Shown one piece after another: positions 17,042 through 25,879 of a stretch of 64,000 nt of DNA. The notes under the pieces are model-generated. The model worked only from the letters and a program-made list of their open reading frames with translations. It was not told the origin of the DNA and did no database searches. Made by a program: the position numbers and the translations under genes. Position 1 is the first letter of the stretch; every line of letters starts with the position of its first letter. This DNA comes from Moraxella sp035181385. GTDB lineage: Bacteria > Pseudomonadota > Gammaproteobacteria > Pseudomonadales > Moraxellaceae. The stretch is taken from NCBI RefSeq assembly GCF_035181385.1, contig NZ_JAXCJK010000001.1:1-64000 (forward strand). Reading direction: 5' to 3'.

Positions 17042-17069
17042 TTGCAATCTACCAAAAAATCGCTATAAT
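17042..17069 (+). promoter_or_regulatory. Promoter of the first tRNA-Ser gene
   Basis: TTGCAA (17042-17047) and a perfect TATAAT (17064-17069) are separated by 16 bases, and the tRNA begins 11 bases after the -10 box. Confidence 0.75.
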
Positions 17070-17079
17070 ACACGCCTAC

Positions 17080-17170
17080 GGAAGCTTGGCAGAGCGGTTG
17101 AATGCACCGGTCTTGAAAACCGGCGTGGGTTTGTAGCCCACCGAGAGTTCGAATCTCTCAGCTTCCGCCA
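17080..17170 (+). tRNA. tRNA-Ser (anticodon UGA), copy 1
   Basis: A 91-base gene with encoded CCA. The acceptor GGAAGCT pairs with AGCTTCC, the anticodon loop CTTGAAA contains TGA, a long variable arm (GTGGGTTTGTAGCCCAC) marks a class II serine tRNA, and the T loop reads TTCGAAT. It is identical to the second copy at 17254. Confidence 0.97.
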
Positions 17171-17253
17171 TTATTTTAAGTAAGATTATGTGCTTATGAT
17201 CTCAACCTATACACTTAACTATTGATTGAGTTTAAAGACAAATAGCTATATTT

Positions 17254-17344
17254 GGAAGCTTGGCAGAGCGGTTGAATGCACCGGTCTTGAAAACCGGCGT
17301 GGGTTTGTAGCCCACCGAGAGTTCGAATCTCTCAGCTTCCGCCA
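17254..17344 (+). tRNA. tRNA-Ser (anticodon UGA), copy 2
   Basis: Identical in all 91 bases to the copy at 17080-17170, with 83 bases between them. The flanks differ apart from five bases after the CCA. The two are probably co-transcribed, since no strong separate promoter is visible between them and a terminator follows this copy. Confidence 0.97.
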
Positions 17345-17377
17345 TTATTGTTGTATCAATGAGATATCTTAATGACT

Positions 17378-17404
17378 AAAACCACCAGTTTGGTGGTTTT
17401 TTTT
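17378..17404 (+). terminator. Terminator after the tRNA-Ser pair
   Basis: AAAACCACCA pairs with TGGTGGTTTT around a 3-base loop, followed by more T (eight in all). It is a strong intrinsic terminator 33 bases after the second tRNA. Confidence 0.9.
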
Positions 17405-17497
17405 ATATCAAATAAATTTTATATTAAACAAATTGTTTAACAAGATTTTTTAAGTTAAAATGAGATGCTTTATCCTTTTATTTTAATTTGATTCATC

Positions 17498-18592
17498 ATG
17501 TCTTTTATCCGTCGTCGCAAACTTACCAAAAATCAAACTCGCCAAATCCAAAAAAATCAAAACAAAATTATTGATGATGGCACGCTGGTCAGTGGGGTTA
17601 TTGTCTCGCATTTTGGCAAGCAACTTGATGTGCAGATTACCGAATTGCCCAGCATTATGCCAAATTTTCCTGATATCACTACCAATAATGACCCAGCTTC
17701 ATTAAACCTTGGCGATATTTGGCGTTGCCATGCTCGCACCAACCTACCTATGATGACATCTGGCGATGAGGTTAAATTTAGCATTGACATCACTTCTGGT
17801 TTGGGTAGGATTGAGGTACTTCTTGATAGGCGTACGCTCATTATGCGGCCAGATCGCTATAATAAAGTCAAGCCTGTGGCGGCAAATATTGATATGCTTG
17901 CCATTGTCTTTGCCCCCATACCAAAGCCTGCAACCAATCTGATCGACCGATATTTGCTTGTGGCACGCCTAAGTGGCGTTAGACCGCTTTTGGTATTAAA
18001 TAAGGCTGATTTATTGATGAACTTCGAGGAGGTTGATCAGATTTATCAAGAATATCAGTCGCTTGGCAAAAAATATGATTTTGATATCATTCAAACTTCA
18101 AGTGTTAATTTGGGTGGTCTTGATGAATTGCAAACATATCTTAATGGTCAGCTCACCATCTTTGCAGGTCAGTCTGGTGTGGGAAAATCAAGCTTGATCA
18201 ACCAAATTTTACCCAATGCCAACCAACCAACCAACATCATCTCGGTGGGTTCGCAGCTGGGACAACACACAACCACTACTAGCCGACTGCTTGCTTTTGA
18301 TGACCAAGATTTGACCAAAGGTGGCATCATTGATACACCAGGTATTCGTGAATATGGTATATGGCATTTGTCCAGTGATGATATCATGAAAGGTTTTGAT
18401 GAGCTTAATGAGATTTATGGTGATTGCCAATTTCGAGACTGTAATCATGCCCAAAACGCCAAAGGCTGTGCATTTTGGCAGGCAGTAGGTGAGGGTAAGA
18501 TTTTGGCACGGCGTATTGAGAGCTTTAATGATTTGGTTGAAGAAGCGAAGGTGAGTGCGTCATCAGCCAGAAGTCAATTGATAAAAAATTAA
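17498..18592 (+). CDS. rsgA: Ribosome small subunit-dependent GTPase RsgA
   Basis: RsgA checks late assembly of the 30S subunit. The 364 residues show an N-terminal OB fold, a circularly permuted GTPase domain with G4 (LNKADLL, about 166-172) before G1 (GQSGVGKSS, about 222-230) and then DTPG (G3), and a C-terminal zinc finger around CQFRDCNHAQNAKGC. Length and order match the family. The basic N-terminus begins SFIRRRKLTKNQTRQIQKNQ, as in E. coli YjeQ. Confidence 0.96.
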   Translation: MSFIRRRKLTKNQTRQIQKNQNKIIDDGTLVSGVIVSHFGKQLDVQITELPSIMPNFPDITTNNDPASLNLGDIWRCHARTNLPMMTSGDEVKFSIDITSGLGRIEVLLDRRTLIMRPDRYNKVKPVAANIDMLAIVFAPIPKPATNLIDRYLLVARLSGVRPLLVLNKADLLMNFEEVDQIYQEYQSLGKKYDFDIIQTSSVNLGGLDELQTYLNGQLTIFAGQSGVGKSSLINQILPNANQPTNIISVGSQLGQHTTTTSRLLAFDDQDLTKGGIIDTPGIREYGIWHLSSDDIMKGFDELNEIYGDCQFRDCNHAQNAKGCAFWQAVGEGKILARRIESFNDLVEEAKVSASSARSQLIKN

Positions 18593-18643
18593 CCATTGAC
18601 TTAATAAATTGACAAAATTAGTGTACTTTTAATAAATTTTGAT

Positions 18644-18649
18644 TATAAT
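18644..18649 (+). promoter_or_regulatory. Possible -10 box for the rhodanese gene
   Basis: TATAAT lies 30 bases before the GTG start. TTGACA at 18609-18614 is too far (29 bases) to be its -35 box, so only the -10 is suggested. Confidence 0.35.
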
Positions 18650-18679
18650 GAGACTTTTGAATTTCAAATTGGAGAGACT

Positions 18680-19090
18680 GTGGAGCGTTGGCTAACTTTT
18701 ATAGGTAATCACCCTGTGTTATTCGGCATCTTAGCGGTGCTGATTGTGGCATTTTTTATGGTGGAGGGTAAGCGTAACGGCAAAAAAGTTGCACCCAATG
18801 AGCTTGGTTTACTCGTCAATAATCAGCAGGCACGCATCATTGATATCCGCCCTGCCAATAAATTTGCACTTTCGCATATTTCAGGCAGTCGCAACATTCC
18901 ATTTATTGAGCTAAAAAATCACCTAGATGAGCTGCGTGCCATTGATACGCCTGTGGTATTTGTCTGTGATGTTGGTTTGCAGTCAGGTGCGGCGGTAAGT
19001 CTTGTGGGCAAATCTAATTTTATGCGTTTATCTGGTGGCATACAGGGTTATCAGGCAGCTGGCCTACCATTGGCCGTTGCTAAAAAATGA
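18680..19090 (+). CDS. Membrane-anchored rhodanese-like protein
   Basis: This 136-residue protein has one N-terminal membrane helix (about residues 12-30) followed by a single rhodanese domain facing the cytosol (IIDIRPANKFALSHISGSRNIPF, then VVFVCDVGLQSG with the active-site Cys). Rhodanese-family enzymes transfer sulfane sulfur; the acceptor is unknown. GTG is taken as start because GGAG lies nine bases upstream and the hydrophobic helix would otherwise lose its lead. The order rhodanese-grxC-secB is common in gammaproteobacteria and supports the call. Confidence 0.87.
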   Translation: MERWLTFIGNHPVLFGILAVLIVAFFMVEGKRNGKKVAPNELGLLVNNQQARIIDIRPANKFALSHISGSRNIPFIELKNHLDELRAIDTPVVFVCDVGLQSGAAVSLVGKSNFMRLSGGIQGYQAAGLPLAVAKK

Positions 19091-19321
19091 TGGTTGGGTA
19101 TTGATTATAAAGCCAAAATTGGCAAAATTGAACATAAAAGATGAAATGATTGTTGATTTTTGGCTTGAAAAATTGATCGCTTGACCCAATTGAATGAATA
19201 AGGTTGGCTTTTTGATTAAGTTTTTAATTTGATTGAATTTAACAAATGCCATTATCAAAAGATGATATTAAATTAAATATATTCATTAAATTTTAGACTT
19301 TTTAGAGTATTGAGGAAGGGT

Positions 19322-19582
19322 ATGGCACAAGTAACTTTATACATCAAAGAAGAATGTCCCTATTGCAGAGCAGCGATTCAATTGTTGAAAAACAAGGGTG
19401 TGGCGTACGAAGCGATCAGTGTTTATGACATGAAAAGCGAAGAAAGAGTCGCTTTGGCGGAACGAACCAATAACTATCGTACCGTACCACAAATTTTTAT
19501 CGGTCAGACCTTTATCGGTGGTTTTGACCAATTAAACAAGCTCAACCAAAGTGGCGAACTTGACACCATGCTTGGTGCCTGA
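19322..19582 (+). CDS. grxC: Glutaredoxin 3-type thiol reductase
   Basis: This 86-residue dithiol glutaredoxin reduces disulfides with glutathione. The active site CPYC lies at residues 11-14, and the cis-Pro motif TVPQIFIG plus GGFDQL matches GrxC. An open TTG start four codons earlier is unlikely, because GAGGAAGGG sits immediately before the ATG at 19322. It is followed after 51 bases by secB, its usual partner. Confidence 0.95.
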   Translation: MAQVTLYIKEECPYCRAAIQLLKNKGVAYEAISVYDMKSEERVALAERTNNYRTVPQIFIGQTFIGGFDQLNKLNQSGELDTMLGA

Positions 19583-19633
19583 TCACCAGTTGATTGACAT
19601 TTTATTTTTAACTTTCTAACTAAGGAAAAAATT

Positions 19634-20071
19634 ATGACAGAACAAGCTCAACCACAGCTAGGTCTTGAACGCATTTATGTTAAAGACATTTCTTTTGAAG
19701 TGCCTAGTGCAGAGGTATTCACCAAAGAATGGCAACCAGAAATGGAAATTAATCTGGCGACTGCATCAAGCGATTTGGACGAAGATCACAAAGAAATCGT
19801 TTTGACTGTTAATGTGACAGTAAAAAATGGTGGCGGTGTAGCGTACATTGCAGAGGTGCAGCAAGCGGGTATTTTCCTACTTAAAAATATTCCAGAAGAA
19901 GATTTGGCACACCTGCAACAAGCCTACTGTCCAAATATTTTATTCCCTTACGCTCGTGAGGTCATCAGTGATTTAGTATCTCGTGGTAGCTTCCCACAAT
20001 TACTGCTTGCACCAGTGAACTTTGATCAAGCATATCTACAAGCACAAGCTGAAACACAAGGCAATGCGTAG
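19634..20071 (+). CDS. secB: Protein-export chaperone SecB
   Basis: SecB holds precursor proteins unfolded and delivers them to SecA. The 145 residues show the family core: LERIYVKDISFEVPSAE near the start, AEVQQAGIF in the middle, and the C-terminal YCPNILFPYAREVISDLVSRGSFPQLLLAPVNF. The C-terminal tail is not rich in zinc-binding residues, as in many SecB proteins outside E. coli. A ribosome-binding site AAGGA precedes the ATG. Confidence 0.97.
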   Translation: MTEQAQPQLGLERIYVKDISFEVPSAEVFTKEWQPEMEINLATASSDLDEDHKEIVLTVNVTVKNGGGVAYIAEVQQAGIFLLKNIPEEDLAHLQQAYCPNILFPYAREVISDLVSRGSFPQLLLAPVNFDQAYLQAQAETQGNA

Positions 20072-20116
20072 TTTGCTGATTGGAATGGTGTAGAATTTAA
20101 TATATTTACACAATAA

Positions 20117-20147
20117 AATAAGCTGTCATTGGACGGCTTATTTTTTT
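20117..20147 (+). terminator. Terminator after secB
   Basis: An 11-bp stem (20117-20127 with 20132-20142, one G-U pair) with loop ATTG is followed by T7. It also lies at the end of the convergent leftward ydcF-like gene. Confidence 0.9.
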
Positions 20148-20162
20148 ATTGTATTTTGGTGA

Positions 20163-20891
20163 TTAAAAAAATATCTTTGCTTTTCGTCTTGGCATACTGA
20201 TTTCTTTTAGGCTGATTTGATTGCTGGTGCGACAATTGTTTTGCGGACGAAAAACATCTCTTGCTAGAGCAGCGATTTCATACATAGCACGGCGTGAATG
20301 TACTAAATTATTTTTGGTATTTGTCCAAGTCAAGGGTATGCTAAGCGGTGCAGGCTGTGGCAGTGTGTTGATGCCCATGCGAGCAAATTGGCGACGCGCG
20401 CGTGCCATGTGATAGCGATCTGTAATCAGGTAAATGCTCTTTGGCAACTCATGATGCTTAAGCAGTTTGGTGGTAAACACAGCATTTTCACAAGTATTCA
20501 TGCTGGCGTTATCACTGATGATGATAGGAGGGGTGCTATGTTGCAGTTTAGATCTGAGATAATCTTGTAGCCAAGGTGATTCCACCCCACTGGTAATGAT
20601 GATGATTGGGGTGGTTTTGTAATAGGAAATGGCTTTATCGGCACGACTTTGACTATAATGATTGAGTATAATTTCGCCATTTTTTTTGGTCAATCCACCG
20701 CCTAGTACTACAAGTGTTGATGGCTTGTCTGCGTCTTTTATCGTCAAAAAACTGAATGAGTCGAGCAAAAAAACACTGATGTTGGCAAAAATAGGTGTAA
20801 AAGGTGTGATGATGGCAATGGCGGTGATGAATGCCATGCCAATGAAAAGCCGTCTTACCAACCACCAAAAATTTTGCCAAAATGACATCAT
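20163..20891 (-). CDS. YdcF/SanA-like DUF218 membrane protein
   Basis: The 242-residue protein has two N-terminal hydrophobic stretches (about 12-50) and then a DUF218 domain with the nucleotide-like motif LVVLGGGL, PIIIITSGVESPW, and ITDRYHMARARRQFARMG with the conserved Y-H-M/R pattern. Relatives ElyC and SanA act on the cell envelope, ElyC in undecaprenyl-phosphate-dependent peptidoglycan assembly. Its start overlaps the murB stop (ATGA), which fits an envelope role by context. The exact function is not known. Confidence 0.8.
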   Translation of the reverse strand: MMSFWQNFWWLVRRLFIGMAFITAIAIITPFTPIFANISVFLLDSFSFLTIKDADKPSTLVVLGGGLTKKNGEIILNHYSQSRADKAISYYKTTPIIIITSGVESPWLQDYLRSKLQHSTPPIIISDNASMNTCENAVFTTKLLKHHELPKSIYLITDRYHMARARRQFARMGINTLPQPAPLSIPLTWTNTKNNLVHSRRAMYEIAALARDVFRPQNNCRTSNQISLKEISMPRRKAKIFF

Positions 20892-21976
20892 ATGGCCACA
20901 CTACCATCTTCATGAACCCAAATTGGCTCGCGTACCAGTTTGATGCCAAATTTATCAGACACCGTACGGATGATGAAATCTTGCGTGGTCTTGATGCTAT
21001 GTTGTGTGGCGATCAGTGGTGCGTGATTGGTTAGCACGAGTGCCTGTTTATTGTGAGTAAGAACTGGAAATATACCTTTGCCCTTTAATCCTGCCTTATC
21101 AATCAGCCATCCTGCTGGAATTTTGATGACATTTTCATCAATTGGATAGCTTGGCAGGTCATCAAATGCTGTTTTTAGGTGTATAAAGTCTTCCATTGGA
21201 ATGATTGGATTTTGAAAAAATGACCCGCAATTTGCTAAGGTGGCAGGGTCTGGAAGTTTTAACTGGCGAATTTTGATGACCGCATGAAAAACATCAACAG
21301 GGTGGGGAGTACCTCTTTCATTGCTTATGGCAAAGTCTTGTGCAGTGATTGCTAAATCACCATAATTGGTCATGACTTTTTTGGCGGTGGTATGCAATTT
21401 AAAAATGACATGACTGATGAAATAACGATTGGGATTGTCTTTGAAAAAACTATGACGATAATCAAAATGGCAATCGGCATTATCAAATTCTACTTGTAGT
21501 CCATTTATCAAGTCAAAAGCGATGATTTTTTCAATAAAGTCAGAAACTTGTACACCATAAGCACCGATGTTTTGTATGGGGCAGGCACCAACCAAGCCTG
21601 GAATTAGAGCAAGATTTTCAAGTCCGTACCAGCCATTATCCAAGCAAGTTTTGATAAAATCATGCCAGTTTTCCCCACAGGCAACTTTAATGATGATGCT
21701 GTCTTCGTTTTTTTTTAAGACTGTAATGCCTGCAAGCTTGGGGAGTATCACTAGGGCGTTTAGTATATTTGGCAACAATACATTGCTACCGCCAGACAGC
21801 ACAAAAATATTAAGGTTTTGATGTTTAGCAAAATCAATCGCTTGTTTGATGTCGCTGTTTAATGTATCAGCGTTATCCAAAATTAGGGCATATTTGGCGA
21901 TGCAAGATAAGGCCATGGTATTGTTTGTTGATAAATCATGGTCTTTTAAAATGCGATGATTTTTAATTTCATTCAT
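20888..21976 (-). CDS. murB: UDP-N-acetylenolpyruvoylglucosamine reductase MurB
   Basis: MurB reduces UDP-GlcNAc-enolpyruvate to UDP-MurNAc in peptidoglycan synthesis, using FAD and NADPH. The 362 residues include NTMALSCIAKYA near the start, FVLSGGSNVLLP (FAD), GLVGACPIQNIGAYG, the catalytic Ser in NCGSFFQNP, IPAGWLIDKAGLKG and the closing EPIWVHEDGS. The upstream frame could extend 40 residues, but the ATG at 21974-21976 (MNEIKNHR) fits the family. It overlaps the phosphatase gene by 8 bases and the next gene by ATGA, so all three look translationally coupled. Confidence 0.96.
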   Translation of the reverse strand: MNEIKNHRILKDHDLSTNNTMALSCIAKYALILDNADTLNSDIKQAIDFAKHQNLNIFVLSGGSNVLLPNILNALVILPKLAGITVLKKNEDSIIIKVACGENWHDFIKTCLDNGWYGLENLALIPGLVGACPIQNIGAYGVQVSDFIEKIIAFDLINGLQVEFDNADCHFDYRHSFFKDNPNRYFISHVIFKLHTTAKKVMTNYGDLAITAQDFAISNERGTPHPVDVFHAVIKIRQLKLPDPATLANCGSFFQNPIIPMEDFIHLKTAFDDLPSYPIDENVIKIPAGWLIDKAGLKGKGIFPVLTHNKQALVLTNHAPLIATQHSIKTTQDFIIRTVSDKFGIKLVREPIWVHEDGSVAI

Positions 21977-22427
21977 GATTGTCTCCACCACACCACTTTT
22001 GTAGCCAATTTTGGCTTGCTTGCTCAATATGCAAAAACATGGCCTTAAAATCCTGCACATCGCCATAATAGGGGTCGGCGATTGCTGTTTTATCAAACAT
22101 CATTACTTGTGCGGTAGCATCAGTGGGTTTGATTTTCTGCAAATCTTTAAAATTATTCTCATCCATTGCAAAAATCACATCAAACTCATAAAAATCTTGT
22201 TGGTTTACTTGTCTGGCTTGTAGTGCGGTTAAATCATAGCCAAGAGATTTGCCAACAAAAATGGCACGCTCATCAGGTGGGCCACCAGTATGGTAATTAG
22301 CGGTGCCTGCTGAGTCAAGATGAATGCTGAATGATTGGTTTTTTATGATTTTTTTCATAACCGCTTCAGCACTAGGACTGCGACAAATATTGCCAAGGCA
22401 AACAAAAAGAACGGACTTTGGGGGCAT
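21969..22427 (-). CDS. Low-molecular-weight protein-tyrosine phosphatase
   Basis: The 152 residues have the family active-site loop CLGNICRS (Cys10 to Arg16) at the N-terminus and the general-acid loop ADPYYGD near residue 118. The enzyme removes phosphate from tyrosine or arginine. Family members can act with bacterial tyrosine kinases in capsule assembly, but no kinase gene is adjacent. It is the first gene of the phosphatase-murB-ydcF group, suggesting a link to envelope metabolism (inference). Confidence 0.93.
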   Translation of the reverse strand: MPPKSVLFVCLGNICRSPSAEAVMKKIIKNQSFSIHLDSAGTANYHTGGPPDERAIFVGKSLGYDLTALQARQVNQQDFYEFDVIFAMDENNFKDLQKIKPTDATAQVMMFDKTAIADPYYGDVQDFKAMFLHIEQASQNWLQKWCGGDNHE

Positions 22428-22505
22428 AATGACTTACTTTAAATATAAAAAAATTAACTCATTGTAGCATAAATGGCAACATCATGATTGATAAAATACT
22501 GGCTT

Positions 22506-22910
22506 TTACCATTGGTTTTTAAATCGATTTAAATCTCTGCGTTCTTTTTTATTTGGCTTGGTGTCTGGTCGTGCCAGATTTTGTAGCTTTCGTTGCTCAA
22601 TAAAAAACTCCCGAGTAGCCAAGCTTTCTTGGGTTTCTTCGTACAGTGTGCCAGCGATTTTGGCATTGCCACGACTTTCGGACAACGCTTTGATGACGAC
22701 CACCTTTTCTTCTAGTCGGGTGGCATGCCCTTGGCGTATACAAAGCGTATCGCCTACTTGTAGTTCTTTACTGACTTTAATTTTTTGTCCGTTCATGTGA
22801 ACTTTTCCGCCCTCTATCGCTTCTTTGGCAAGCGTGCGTGTCTTAAAAAATCGTGCTGCCCACAGCCATTTGTCAGCACGAACACGGGTTGGGGATTCTT
22901 TGTTAGTCAT
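22506..22910 (-). CDS. hslR: Heat-shock protein 15, S4-domain RNA-binding protein HslR
   Basis: The 134 residues begin with an S4 RNA-binding domain (RADKWLWAARFFKTRTLAKEAIEGGKVHMNG, about residues 11-40) and end in a basic tail (KPNKKERRDLNRFKNQW). Hsp15 binds stalled 50S subunits carrying peptidyl-tRNA and helps recycle them. Length and tail match E. coli HslR. A ribosome-binding site GGATATG precedes the ATG. Confidence 0.92.
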   Translation of the reverse strand: MTNKESPTRVRADKWLWAARFFKTRTLAKEAIEGGKVHMNGQKIKVSKELQVGDTLCIRQGHATRLEEKVVVIKALSESRGNAKIAGTLYEETQESLATREFFIEQRKLQNLARPDTKPNKKERRDLNRFKNQW

Positions 22911-22935
22911 GACATATCCAAAAATATCAGGTGAT

Positions 22936-23406
22936 TTATATGTTCAATTCATAAATGTACTGCACGCCTTTGATGCCCACCAAGGTTCTACCTGTATCAA
23001 TAAAGCCCACCTTTTGGTATAGGGACTGAGCAGGGATATTTTTATGATTTACACCCAAAACAATCTGATCGCATAAGATATGATTATCTGTGATGAATTT
23101 TGACAATAGCAGTAACGCTGATTTTGCCAATCCTTGACCTTGAAATGAAGGGTTGATGGACATTGAGCGTAGTAAAAGGGCGCACTGATTGTTTGTATAA
23201 GCACATTTATCTTTGCCACCATCTAAGACAAAAAAGCCAATCGGAAGGTTGCCAAGTAAAATCACAATTTTATAAACCAAGTCTTTATCTGCCAAGTCAT
23301 CATTAAGCCACTTTGACGGCAGGGTGGTAAATTTGCTTTGTTCATCATCCAAATGGTAGCGTAAAGCAGATTGGTATTGGCTTTGATAAAAGCTTAGGCT
23401 GAGCAT
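22936..23406 (-). CDS. GNAT family N-acetyltransferase
   Basis: This 156-residue protein has the GNAT core: strand IVILLGNLPIGFFVLD, SMSINPSFQGQGLAKSALLLL with the acetyl-CoA loop Q-G-Q-G-L-A (about residues 96-102), and a C-terminal VNHKNIPAQSLYQKVGFIDTGR. The substrate cannot be predicted. Its start overlaps the upstream gene by 13 bases, so the two are probably translated together. Confidence 0.88.
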   Translation of the reverse strand: MLSLSFYQSQYQSALRYHLDDEQSKFTTLPSKWLNDDLADKDLVYKIVILLGNLPIGFFVLDGGKDKCAYTNNQCALLLRSMSINPSFQGQGLAKSALLLLSKFITDNHILCDQIVLGVNHKNIPAQSLYQKVGFIDTGRTLVGIKGVQYIYELNI

Positions 23407-23915
23407 GAGGGTTGTTCCTTTATTTTATTTTTGATGTGTTTTATCCAAGCCAAAGTCTCTTGGCTTTTTTGGCGAGAGCTTAAATTATAATCCGCCCAAC
23501 TGATAAAATAAAGCTCTTTATCCTTCATATTTGATCTTTGTAAATTTGGTTTTAATATGAGTTTTACCACACGACAATTTAGCCAAATGTGAGCATAAAA
23601 ATAATCAATATCAACAATGTCTTTATAAGCAATGTCAATGTAAATGCCATTTTTCTTGATGGTTAAGCCTGTGTTGTTATCCACCACTTCTTCACAAAAA
23701 TCTAGAACCTGATGATTAAATGGTATGCCCATCTGATGAATAAAAGTAGCAAGCATCAACAGCCCAAGTAACCTAAAAAATAAATCACTTGACATTCGTC
23801 TAAAAAGAAAACCAGTAATCAAAAGTACCGCAAACGCAATGAGATAGCGAAAGCGGTATTGATATTTTTTAAAAATCACCGTATTGCTGGCGATATTTTT
23901 GGGAAATAGGGTCAT
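23394..23915 (-). CDS. Hypothetical membrane protein, 173 aa
   Basis: I do not recognise a named family with certainty. Two membrane helices (about residues 24-40 and 46-62) are followed by a soluble domain of alternating strands (GLTIKKNGIYIDIAYKDIVDIDYF) that resembles small bacterial PH-like membrane proteins. The C-terminus is lysine-rich and ends PSCSA. It overlaps the acetyltransferase start by 13 bases, indicating an operon of two. No catalytic motif is visible. Confidence 0.7.
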   Translation of the reverse strand: MTLFPKNIASNTVIFKKYQYRFRYLIAFAVLLITGFLFRRMSSDLFFRLLGLLMLATFIHQMGIPFNHQVLDFCEEVVDNNTGLTIKKNGIYIDIAYKDIVDIDYFYAHIWLNCRVVKLILKPNLQRSNMKDKELYFISWADYNLSSRQKSQETLAWIKHIKNKIKEQPSCSA

Positions 23916-23989
23916 GATAAACGCTCGGCTTTGAATTGCAAATAATCATAAAACAAAGATAAGATTCACCACGCACCTTTTTGCCATAT

Positions 23990-25717
23990 TTACATTTTCT
24001 CCACTGTTTTAATGCCCAATAGGTCAAGTCCAACTTTTAGGGTGTCGGCAGTCAGCTTGGCAAGCAAAAGACGGCTGGTCTTGATGGGTTCATTGGCTGA
24101 TAAAATCGGACAATGCTCATAAAATGATGAAAAAATCCCTGCCAATTCATATAGATACAAAGCCAAGACATTGGGTGTGCCATCTTTGGTAAGCGTGCGT
24201 AGTGCATCTTCAAACTGCAATAGCTTAATGGTGAGTGTCCTTTCTTGTTCATTATCAAGGAGAATATCGCCTACCAACTTATCAGGATTTAACCCTGCTT
24301 TGGCAAAGATTGACCGAACACGAGTATAGGCATATTGCATATATGGGGCGGTGTTGCCCTCAAAGGACAACATATGATTCCAATCAAATACATAGTCTGT
24401 ATTGCGGTTTTTTGATAGGTCGGCATATTTGACTGCACCAATTGCTACCGCTTCGATGAGTGCTTGTTTTTCATCATCATTGAGTTGGGTTTGGCGTTCA
24501 TTGATCAGCGTGGTGGCACGCTCAATTGCTTCATCAAGCAAATCTGTAAGTTTGACCGTCCCACCTGTACGAGTTTTAAATGGCTTGCCATCTTTGCCTA
24601 GCATCATGCCAAAGGTAAAATGGTGCATCTTAAAGTCATTAGGAATAAAACCGCCCATTCGTGCAATCGTCCATGCCTGTTTCATGTGTTGGGCTTGGCG
24701 TGCATCAGTAAAGATGATGACCTTGTCCGCTCCGAGCGTCTTATGGCGATAGTGAGCGGCAGCGATGTCGGTGGTGGTGTACAAAAATCCGCCATCATTT
24801 TTTTGGATAATAACACCCAGAGGGTTACCATCTTTGTTTTTAAATTCCTCCAAATAAACAACCGTCGCCCCATCGTCTTTAACAGCAATGCCCTGAGCCA
24901 CAAGACGGTCAACCACACCTTGTAGCATGGGGTTGTATAGACTTTCGCCCATAATATCATCTTTGCTGAGAGTAACATTGAGTCTGTCATAGGTAGCTTG
25001 GCATTGGTTCATCGTGATGTCTACCAGCTGTTGCCAAAGTTTTAGGCTGTTTTCATCACCACTTTGTAGTTTGACGACATTTTGGCGTGCAGTGGTGGCA
25101 AAATCTTCATCACCATCAAACTTAGCTTTGGCAGCACGATAAAACTCTTCAATGTCTGCAAGTGCCATCTCGTCCGTATCGCCATTTTGCATCAGTTCTA
25201 AATATGCAATCAACATACCAAACTGAGTTCCCCAGTCGCCAATATGATTGGCACGAATGACGGTATTGCCCAAAAATTCAAGTGTGCGTACCATGCTATC
25301 GCCAATAATGGTAGAGCGTAAATGCCCCACATGCATTTCTTTGGCGACATTGGGAGCGGAGTAATCTACGACTATTTTTTGGCCATTTGTGGTGTCAATG
25401 CCAAGCGTGGGGCTATCCAAAGCGGTTTGGGCAGATTTGGTAAGAAAATCATCACTAAGAAAAATGTTAATGAAGCCTGGCCCTGCAATTTCACATTTGG
25501 CAATCATCTGGTTGGTGGGTAAGCCATCAAGCACGCTTTGGGCAAGTTCTCGTGGATTTTTGCCCAGTTTTTTGGCAAGCCCCATCACACCATTGGCTTG
25601 ATAATCGCCAAATTCTTTTTTGTTTGATGGCTTAATCACAGGGTCGATTCCTGTGTCTGCACCTGCATTTGCCATGGCGGTGGCGAATAAATCGTGTAGC
25701 TTAGATTGAATGTTCAT
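23990..25717 (-). CDS. argS: Arginyl-tRNA synthetase
   Basis: ArgS charges tRNA-Arg. The 575 residues include the N-terminal Add-1 domain, the class I motif EMHVGHLRS (a HIGH variant, about residues 120-128), NHIGDWGTQFGML, and the C-terminal DALR anticodon-binding domain with QYAYTRVRSI. As is usual for ArgS, the KMSK motif is degenerate (GMMLGKDGKPFKTRTGG). The frame could extend nine residues further, but the ATG at 25715-25717 (MNIQSKLHDLF) fits homologues. Arginase lies immediately upstream. Confidence 0.97.
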   Translation of the reverse strand: MNIQSKLHDLFATAMANAGADTGIDPVIKPSNKKEFGDYQANGVMGLAKKLGKNPRELAQSVLDGLPTNQMIAKCEIAGPGFINIFLSDDFLTKSAQTALDSPTLGIDTTNGQKIVVDYSAPNVAKEMHVGHLRSTIIGDSMVRTLEFLGNTVIRANHIGDWGTQFGMLIAYLELMQNGDTDEMALADIEEFYRAAKAKFDGDEDFATTARQNVVKLQSGDENSLKLWQQLVDITMNQCQATYDRLNVTLSKDDIMGESLYNPMLQGVVDRLVAQGIAVKDDGATVVYLEEFKNKDGNPLGVIIQKNDGGFLYTTTDIAAAHYRHKTLGADKVIIFTDARQAQHMKQAWTIARMGGFIPNDFKMHHFTFGMMLGKDGKPFKTRTGGTVKLTDLLDEAIERATTLINERQTQLNDDEKQALIEAVAIGAVKYADLSKNRNTDYVFDWNHMLSFEGNTAPYMQYAYTRVRSIFAKAGLNPDKLVGDILLDNEQERTLTIKLLQFEDALRTLTKDGTPNVLALYLYELAGIFSSFYEHCPILSANEPIKTSRLLLAKLTADTLKVGLDLLGIKTVEKM

Positions 25718-25879
25718 GACGGCTCTTATATCAATAAAAATCAAATAATAGTGAAACTGTGAATGACCGACAATAATACCAAAAAATAGCGTGTTTTTGG
25801 AAAAATTTTATCACTTTAATGCCAATGTTGATTGCTATTGATTTTTGGTGGCTAGGTTGGGCTTAACAGGTTTTTGTGG

